9,817 bases of DNA. It comes from JANOAR01 sp031411235 (GTDB lineage: Bacteria; Verrucomicrobiota; Verrucomicrobiia; Verrucomicrobiales; Verrucomicrobiaceae). The DNA lies in the NCBI GenBank assembly GCA_031411235.1, contig JANOAR010000293.1, positions 1-9,817 of the forward strand, read 5' to 3'. The notes beneath the pieces are model-generated. The model saw only the letters and a program-made list of their open reading frames with translations. It was not told the DNA's origin and searched no databases. Shown here in pieces: positions 5,941 through 9,817 of this stretch. Made by a program: the position numbers and the translations under genes. Position 1 is the stretch's first letter; the number at the start of each line of letters is the position of its first letter.

Positions 5941-7959
5941 ATGAAAGCAGCCTTTGGCATGGGGATGCTGAACCCCCAACAACGCGAGTGCGTGATGACC
6001 ATCGAAGGGCCAGTGCTCATCCTCGCGGGCGCTGGCACCGGAAAGACGCGCACCATCACGGCACGCATGGCCTACATGGTGGATCAGGGGATTCAGCCGC
6101 ACACGATCCTGGCGGTGACCTTCACCAACAAAGCCGCAGCGGAAATGCGCGAGCGCGTGATCGAGATGGTAGCCGATGGCAAGGGCAAGAAGATTGTGCT
6201 GGGCACTTTCCACGCCTTTTGTGTGAAGCTGCTGCGCCAACACGCCGAGAAGGTGGGCTACAAAAAGAACTGGACGATCTACACGCAGAGCGAGCAGACC
6301 AGCCTGATCAAGCGCGTCATCTCCAAGCTGATGGGCAAGGATGAGAGCTGCGACCCCTCGAAGGTGCAGGCCCGCATCAGCAGCGCCAAGAACATGGGCA
6401 CCGACTTGGGTGATCCCGAGAAGGACACCGACGCAGCGCTCTACGCCGCCTACCAAGACGAAATGCGGGCGCTTAATGCCATGGATTTCGACGATCTGCT
6501 GCTGCTGGGGGTGAAGCTGCTGGAGGAGCATGACGATGTACGCTTCGCCTGTCGCGATGTGCATCGCTACATCATGGTCGATGAGTTTCAGGACACCAAC
6601 TCGCTGCAAATGCGCCTGCTCAACGCGCTCGTCGGGCCACCCTACAACGTTTGTGTGGTGGGCGATGACGACCAGTCCATCTATGGCTGGCGAGGGGCGG
6701 ACATCACCAACATCCTGGAGTTCGAGAAGTTTTTCCCCAATCCCCACATCATCAAGTTGGAGGAAAACTACCGCAGCACCACGCCCATCCTGCACACCGC
6801 CAACAGCCTCATCGTCCACAACGCCGGGCGTCGCCCGAAGACACTGTGGAGCAAGAATCCCGGCAGTGACCCGGTGCGTCTGCTCATCACCCAGGACGAC
6901 AAAGAAGAGGCCGAGATGATCGGGCGTGAGATCGAAAACGGGCACTTCCAGGACAAGCATCCGTTTGAAAATTTTGCCGTGCTCTTCCGCACCAATGATC
7001 AGAGCCGCATCCTGGAACAGCAGTTCCGGCAAAGGAAAATCCCGTATCGAGTCATCGGCGCACGCAGCTTTTTCGACCGCCGCGAGGTGAAGGACATCCT
7101 CAGCTACCTGCGTGTCTTCCACAATCCCCACGACGATATGTCGCTGCTGCGCATCCTCAATGTGCCGACGCGTGGCATCGGCACGGCCACGGCAGAGCTG
7201 GCCCGCGAGGATAGCATGGAGCGCGGGTGCAGCATTTTCGTGTCGATGTGCAATCCCGACTTCATCCGCAAACTCCCAGAGCGGAGCCGCGCCGCGATCC
7301 AGACCTTCCTCAACATCATCAATAAGTACAACGCGGTCGCACGCTCGTCCGGCGTGCTCTTGGCCGACATGACCGAAACGATGATGCACGAGATCCAGTA
7401 CCGTGAGTACCTGGAAAAGGAGGCGAAGAAGCCCGAGGACATGGAGGGCTGGAAGAACGGTCTGAATGCCTTTCTGGAGCAGATCGGTAGCTACGATGAG
7501 CGCAACCGCACGGAGGGACTCGCGGGCTTCATCGACGAGATCTGCCTGAACGATGAGCGCGAGGATCGCGACAAGGACGACATCACCAAAAAGAAAGGCG
7601 TGTGCCTCATCACCATGCACGCCAGCAAGGGCCTAGAGTTCCCCTTCGTCTATCTGCCCGGCTGCGAGCAGGGCATCATCCCGCATAAACGCAGTTGGGA
7701 CGAGGGCCGCATCGACGAGGAGCGGCGCTTGTTCTACGTCGCGCTGACGCGGGCGATGAAGCGGCTGACCATCAGCTACGTGCTCTGGCGAACCAAGTAT
7801 GGGCAACGCCACGCCCAACTGCCCAGCCCCTTTTTCAAAGAACTGGATCGCAAGCACATAGAAGAACTCGACTACGCCAAGCACATGAAACAGCCTGCCA
7901 GCATGGAGGAGAGCCAGAATTTCATCGCAGGGCTAAAGGCGATGCTGGCTGGGGACTGA
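5941..7959 (+). CDS. UvrD/Rep/PcrA-type superfamily 1A DNA helicase
   Basis: A complete 672-residue cytosolic ATP-dependent 3'-5' DNA helicase. Motifs in order: Q motif LNPQQ (10-14), Walker A GAGTGKT (30-36), Ia TFTNKAAAEM, Ib-like TFHAFC, Walker B DEFQD (214-218; Phe where DEYQD is common), III GDDDQSIYGWRG (241-252), IV with NYRST (Arg278), V TMHASKGLEF (558-567) and VI EERRLFYVALTRA (593-605). Length, the RVIGARSFFDRREVKD block and the C-terminal GLKAML resemble E. coli Rep (about 673 residues) more than UvrD (about 720). Its role would be displacing proteins from DNA at stalled forks or excision repair, but orthology to rep, pcrA or uvrD cannot be settled from this window. The ATG at 5941 has no Shine-Dalgarno sequence. 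In-frame ATGs at 5959 and 5965 are alternatives; the one at 5965 would put LNPQQ next to the start, as in Rep. It is divergent from DUF1501 and convergent with the lipoprotein gene. Confidence 0.97.
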   Translation: MKAAFGMGMLNPQQRECVMTIEGPVLILAGAGTGKTRTITARMAYMVDQGIQPHTILAVTFTNKAAAEMRERVIEMVADGKGKKIVLGTFHAFCVKLLRQHAEKVGYKKNWTIYTQSEQTSLIKRVISKLMGKDESCDPSKVQARISSAKNMGTDLGDPEKDTDAALYAAYQDEMRALNAMDFDDLLLLGVKLLEEHDDVRFACRDVHRYIMVDEFQDTNSLQMRLLNALVGPPYNVCVVGDDDQSIYGWRGADITNILEFEKFFPNPHIIKLEENYRSTTPILHTANSLIVHNAGRRPKTLWSKNPGSDPVRLLITQDDKEEAEMIGREIENGHFQDKHPFENFAVLFRTNDQSRILEQQFRQRKIPYRVIGARSFFDRREVKDILSYLRVFHNPHDDMSLLRILNVPTRGIGTATAELAREDSMERGCSIFVSMCNPDFIRKLPERSRAAIQTFLNIINKYNAVARSSGVLLADMTETMMHEIQYREYLEKEAKKPEDMEGWKNGLNAFLEQIGSYDERNRTEGLAGFIDEICLNDEREDRDKDDITKKKGVCLITMHASKGLEFPFVYLPGCEQGIIPHKRSWDEGRIDEERRLFYVALTRAMKRLTISYVLWRTKYGQRHAQLPSPFFKELDRKHIEELDYAKHMKQPASMEESQNFIAGLKAMLAGD

Positions 7960-7984
7960 GTCGAAGGAATCGCAATAGCGACCG

Positions 7985-8011
7985 GTGCGCGGGGCTCCGA
8001 CCCCGCAGCAC
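7985..8011 (+). terminator. GC-rich hairpin after helicase gene, possible terminator
   Basis: Starting 26 nt after the helicase stop codon, gtgcgcgggg (7985-7994) pairs with ccccgcagcac (8001-8011) to give a 10-bp stem with one bulged A and a 6-nt loop. No T run follows, so it is not a classical intrinsic terminator. It could still end or protect the helicase mRNA, or the convergent lipoprotein mRNA. Confidence 0.4.
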
Positions 8012-8054
8012 TGTGCCCTTGGGTGGAAGCTAGGAAGCACGAAAGGGTGCAGTG
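8009..8054. other. Second hairpin in the helicase/lipoprotein convergent gap
   Basis: cactgtgccctt (8009-8020) pairs with aagggtgcagtg (8043-8054). All 12 pairs form in RNA if two adjacent G-U wobbles are allowed; the loop is 22 nt. It shares three bases with the preceding hairpin, so only one of the two stems can be complete at a time. The rest of the 7960-8112 gap shows no gene. Confidence 0.45.
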
Positions 8055-8107
8055 ACTTTGTTCCTGCGGGCCAAGGCACGCGGGCAGAACCAGCCACGCT
8101 CCCTTTT

Positions 8108-8123
8108 AGAAGCTATTGCTTCT
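8108..8123. terminator. Short symmetric hairpin over the lipoprotein stop codon
   Basis: agaagc (8108-8113) and gcttct (8118-8123) form a perfect 6-bp stem with a 4-nt loop across the stop codon of the minus-strand lipoprotein gene. On the plus strand it is followed by only two further T residues, and on the minus strand by AAAA. It is a weak candidate for a bidirectional terminator between two convergent genes. Confidence 0.25.
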
Positions 8124-8931
8124 TTGCGTCCTCAGTCTTCGCGGGTGGCGGTGGTGTGCTTTCGGTCTTGGCGGCGGCGGCTTGGTCGCCTGAGGGCACG
8201 CGGAAGAGTTTGCCAGAATAGGGGCATTTCACTTCCTGACCAGGCGCGAGCCCGGCCACATCGACGAGCTGAAGTTTGCCAGCATAGGGGCTGTGAACCA
8301 AGCCCACACGGCCTGGCACGGGCGAGCCGTAGGGCAAGTCGAGGCTGGATTGCTTGGCCGCAGCAGGGGCTGGGGTAGTCCTTGGCGCGGGAGTTGCGGC
8401 AGTGCTAGCGGGGGCGGTTGCAGGCTTTTTGGGTGCAGTGGCGACGCTGGTAGTGGGTGCCTTTTTTGGCGGCTCAGCGGCGGGTTTGGGGCTCTCGGCG
8501 ACGCTGGGTTGGGGCTTGGCGTTGGGTTTCGCCACGGGTGAATTTTCCATCGACGGCTGGCGAGCGGCAGGCGCGGGCAAAGGCGCAGGAACTTGGAATA
8601 CGAGGCGCGAAGCCGAGGCCGACACGGGGGCAGGGCTCACAGGCGGGACGGTGGCGGGTGCGTTGCTGCTATTGAGGTAGGGGGACTGGATCGCCACGGC
8701 ATTGGGCGAGAATGAAGGGGCTGGGGCATGGGCAGGATTGCGTGCTATGAATCGCTGGCTCTGGACTTCGGGTGGGAAGGGCTTTCTGCCAAATTCCATA
8801 GCGAGGTAATTGCCCAGACCATCCTGGCGAATCAACCGCCAAGCGGTGCTAGGTGGCAAGGAGCACGAAGAGAGGCCCACGAGGGCGAGGCCCACGGCGA
8901 GGGTGCGGAGGAGCGATGGATGGTGTTTCAT
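8113..8931 (-). CDS. Pro/Ala-rich putative lipoprotein with C-terminal SPYAGKL module
   Basis: A predicted 272-residue envelope lipoprotein of unknown function. The N-terminus MKHHPSLLRTLAVGLALVG leads into the lipobox LSSC, with C23 as the lipidation site. Residues about 24-70 look structured (WRLIRQDGLGNYLAMEFGRKPF). Residues about 70-195 are low-complexity, rich in Pro, Ala, Ser and Lys, and probably an extended spacer across the periplasm. Residues about 200-246 are a compact module with two similar halves: VGLVHSPYAGKLQLVDVAG, then GQEVKCPYSGKLFRVP. The tail is charged and Pro/Ala-rich. I recall similar PG-SPYA-VDV-G modules in Verrucomicrobia proteins, without known function. The frame is open upstream to 9030, but the ATG at 8931 is chosen because it places a proper signal peptide at the N-terminus. 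The leader is C-rich without Shine-Dalgarno sequence. It is convergent with the helicase gene and 186 bp downstream of the DUF2007 gene. Confidence 0.85.
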   Translation of the reverse strand: MKHHPSLLRTLAVGLALVGLSSCSLPPSTAWRLIRQDGLGNYLAMEFGRKPFPPEVQSQRFIARNPAHAPAPSFSPNAVAIQSPYLNSSNAPATVPPVSPAPVSASASRLVFQVPAPLPAPAARQPSMENSPVAKPNAKPQPSVAESPKPAAEPPKKAPTTSVATAPKKPATAPASTAATPAPRTTPAPAAAKQSSLDLPYGSPVPGRVGLVHSPYAGKLQLVDVAGLAPGQEVKCPYSGKLFRVPSGDQAAAAKTESTPPPPAKTEDAKKQ

Positions 8932-9001
8932 GGGCAGGTATTCTGGGGGGTGCGGATGGCGTGAAAAAGGGTTCGGGCGAATGCTCCAATTAATGATTAT
9001 T

Positions 9002-9030
9002 ACAGTATTCGGGGAATATGCAGGAATCAA
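9002..9030 (-). promoter_or_regulatory. Candidate sigma-70-type promoter for the lipoprotein gene
   Basis: On the minus strand, TTGATT (9025-9030) and TACTGT (9002-9007) are 17 bp apart; each matches 4 of 6 bases of the -35 and -10 consensus. They sit in the most A/T-rich stretch of the window, about 70 bp upstream of the lipoprotein start codon. This is a visual match only. Confidence 0.3.
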
Positions 9031-9117
9031 ATACGATAGGCAAGCTATCTTCTGCGTCTCGAAAATGAAAAAGCTGGGTGTTTGAACGTCGTGAAATGGG
9101 GTCGCGTGGATGGCTAA

Positions 9118-9615
9118 TCAGCCTCGGGACTTGCCCAGATTCTGCGCCAGGATCGCGCCGAGCAAGGCAAAAAGCGGGATGCGCCACGTCAAGGTCGGTA
9201 AAATCTGCTCGATGTGTTCGCGGTCGTACACGCTGTGGGCCACGGCATAAAGCACGCCTGCGGCACCGCCCCAGCAGAGGCCACGCCAGGTGCGCTGGCC
9301 ATCGGCAGGGTCGAGGGGCGCTTCTGGCTCATTGGCACTGGGTTCGACCTCGTGCTCTGTCCCAGGCTCGGACAAGGCTAGAGCCTCCAACTCAGCATCG
9401 CTGATGTCGTCCGCCTGTCCCATCTCGGCGAGCACCTCCTCGGCCTTCGCTTTATCGGCCTGATCGACCTCAATGTTGAAGCCACCCGTGGTGATGCTGC
9501 CCAGGAGCGAACCGCCGTTCTCTCCCCCGAGGTAGCCATGAATGCCAGCGGCCTCAAGCTGATGCCGAGCAAGTTCGGCATCTTCGCGGTTGGAGAATTT
9601 TTTGACCGTGATCAT
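9118..9615 (-). CDS. DUF2007 domain protein with C-terminal membrane region
   Basis: A predicted 165-residue protein. Residues 1-67 match the DUF2007 pattern: a beta strand (MITVKKFSN), a helix (REDAELARHQLEAAGI), then a glycine-rich turn (LGGENGG) and FNIEVDQADKAKAEEVLAEM. The domain is also called a putative prokaryotic signal-transducing protein and has a ferredoxin-like shape; its ligand is unknown. Residues about 68-108 are an acidic linker. Two hydrophobic segments follow, about 111-130 (WRGLCWGGAAGVLYAVAHSV) and 145-160, so the protein is probably anchored in the inner membrane by its C-terminus. The open frame extends upstream to 9777, but those residues look like translated non-coding DNA. 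The ATG at 9615 starts right at the DUF2007 domain and has a G-rich stretch (cggggat) just before it, the nearest thing to a Shine-Dalgarno sequence on the minus strand. Confidence 0.85.
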   Translation of the reverse strand: MITVKKFSNREDAELARHQLEAAGIHGYLGGENGGSLLGSITTGGFNIEVDQADKAKAEEVLAEMGQADDISDAELEALALSEPGTEHEVEPSANEPEAPLDPADGQRTWRGLCWGGAAGVLYAVAHSVYDREHIEQILPTLTWRIPLFALLGAILAQNLGKSRG

Positions 9616-9682
9616 ATCCCCGAGAATGCGGGATCGGCCATCGCATTGCAAGAAAGGAACTCGCAAAACCCCGTGCCCGCAG

Positions 9683-9761
9683 TGCCTCATTGAAAAGGAC
9701 ACCGAAAGGGTAGCGACCGGGAGGCAGGGATAGAGTCGATGCCTCATAAATGAGGACACCG
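9683..9761. repeat. Pair of 22-bp direct repeats upstream of the DUF2007 gene
   Basis: The pattern tgcctcat, five variable bases, then aggacaccg occurs at 9683-9704 and again at 9740-9761, a spacing of 57 bp. The variable cores are tgaaa and aaatg. The second copy contains a short palindrome, cctcat-aa-atgagg. The repeats lie between the DUF2007 start codon and a possible divergent gene, where a shared operator would be expected, but they could equally be remnants of a dispersed repeat. Confidence 0.6.
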
Positions 9762-9778
9762 TGGCTGATGGAGCCACG
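9760..9778 (+). promoter_or_regulatory. Hairpin carrying a possible ribosome binding site
   Basis: cgtggct (9760-9766) and agccacg (9772-9778) form a perfect 7-bp stem with a 5-nt loop. The sequence GGAG at 9770-9773 spans the loop and stem and lies 9 nt before the ATG at 9783, so the hairpin would partly hide it. This matters only if that ATG is a real start. Confidence 0.3.
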
Positions 9779-9782
9779 ACTG

Positions 9783-9817
9783 ATGAAAAAGAGCCTTGAA
9801 GACTACACGCGAGTGAT
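9783..9817 (+). CDS. Possible start of a plus-strand gene cut by the window edge
   Basis: An ATG at 9783 opens a frame that stays open to the right edge and reads MKKSLEDYTRV, a plausible bacterial N-terminus. A GGAG lies 9 nt upstream, the best-spaced Shine-Dalgarno candidate in the window. Only 11 complete codons are available, so neither the product nor the reality of the gene can be judged. If real, it is divergent from the DUF2007 gene. Confidence 0.35.
   Translation, partial: MKKSLEDYTRV

Noticed and set aside
5740..7620. A 626-codon open frame on the minus strand, antisense to the helicase gene
   Set aside because: It lies opposite a helicase with every superfamily 1 motif intact. 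Its translation is rich in His, Val, Ala and Asp with no recognisable domain, as expected of an antisense shadow in GC-rich DNA.
8932..9030. N-terminal extension of the lipoprotein frame to 9030
   Set aside because: The extra 33 residues precede a good signal peptide and lipobox and would bury them inside the protein; the region is A/T-rich and looks like a promoter.
9616..9777. N-terminal extension of the DUF2007 frame to 9777
   Set aside because: The extra 54 residues have no resemblance to the family, and the region carries direct repeats and a hairpin typical of non-coding DNA.

Overview
The window looks like chromosomal DNA of a high-GC, Gram-negative member of the Verrucomicrobiota/Planctomycetota group, more likely Verrucomicrobiota. 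The evidence is a DUF1501 protein with a Tat leader, a secreted twin-propeller sialidase-like protein, two small proteins of types I associate with Verrucomicrobia (the 165-residue protein at 1105-1602 and the Pro/Ala-rich lipoprotein at 8113-8931), and start codons with almost no Shine-Dalgarno sequences. The taxonomic call is inference from protein families; no rRNA is present.

Layout, left to right. Positions 1-100 are a 30-bp imperfect inverted repeat. Four minus-strand genes follow, transcribed right to left: DUF1501 (5704-4295), sialidase-like protein (4015-1670), an uncharacterised 165-residue protein (1602-1105) and a HAD-IIB phosphatase (988-200). The last three are close together and could be one operon. 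The gaps after DUF1501 and between the last two genes are mostly filled by long, low-complexity palindromes (4139-4270 and 998-1102). At 5941-7959 a complete Rep/PcrA-type superfamily 1 DNA helicase runs on the plus strand, divergent from DUF1501. A 153-bp gap with GC-rich hairpins separates it from a convergent minus-strand lipoprotein gene (8931-8113). Upstream of that lies a minus-strand DUF2007 protein with a C-terminal membrane region (9615-9118). The right edge may hold the first 11 codons of a plus-strand gene.

How the genes relate. The DUF1501 protein and the sialidase-like protein are both predicted to be exported. They fit the glycan- and sulfate-degradation loci common in these phyla, but the usual DUF1501 partner (a DUF1549/DUF1553 cytochrome-type protein) is absent. 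The HAD phosphatase, helicase, lipoprotein and DUF2007 protein look like ordinary, functionally unlinked genes.

I found no convincing new multi-gene system. The most noteworthy signals are the intergenic palindromes, the C-rich leaders without Shine-Dalgarno sequences, the duplicated sialidase domain, and the two small proteins of unknown function. No tRNA, rRNA, CRISPR array, transposase or phage gene was seen.
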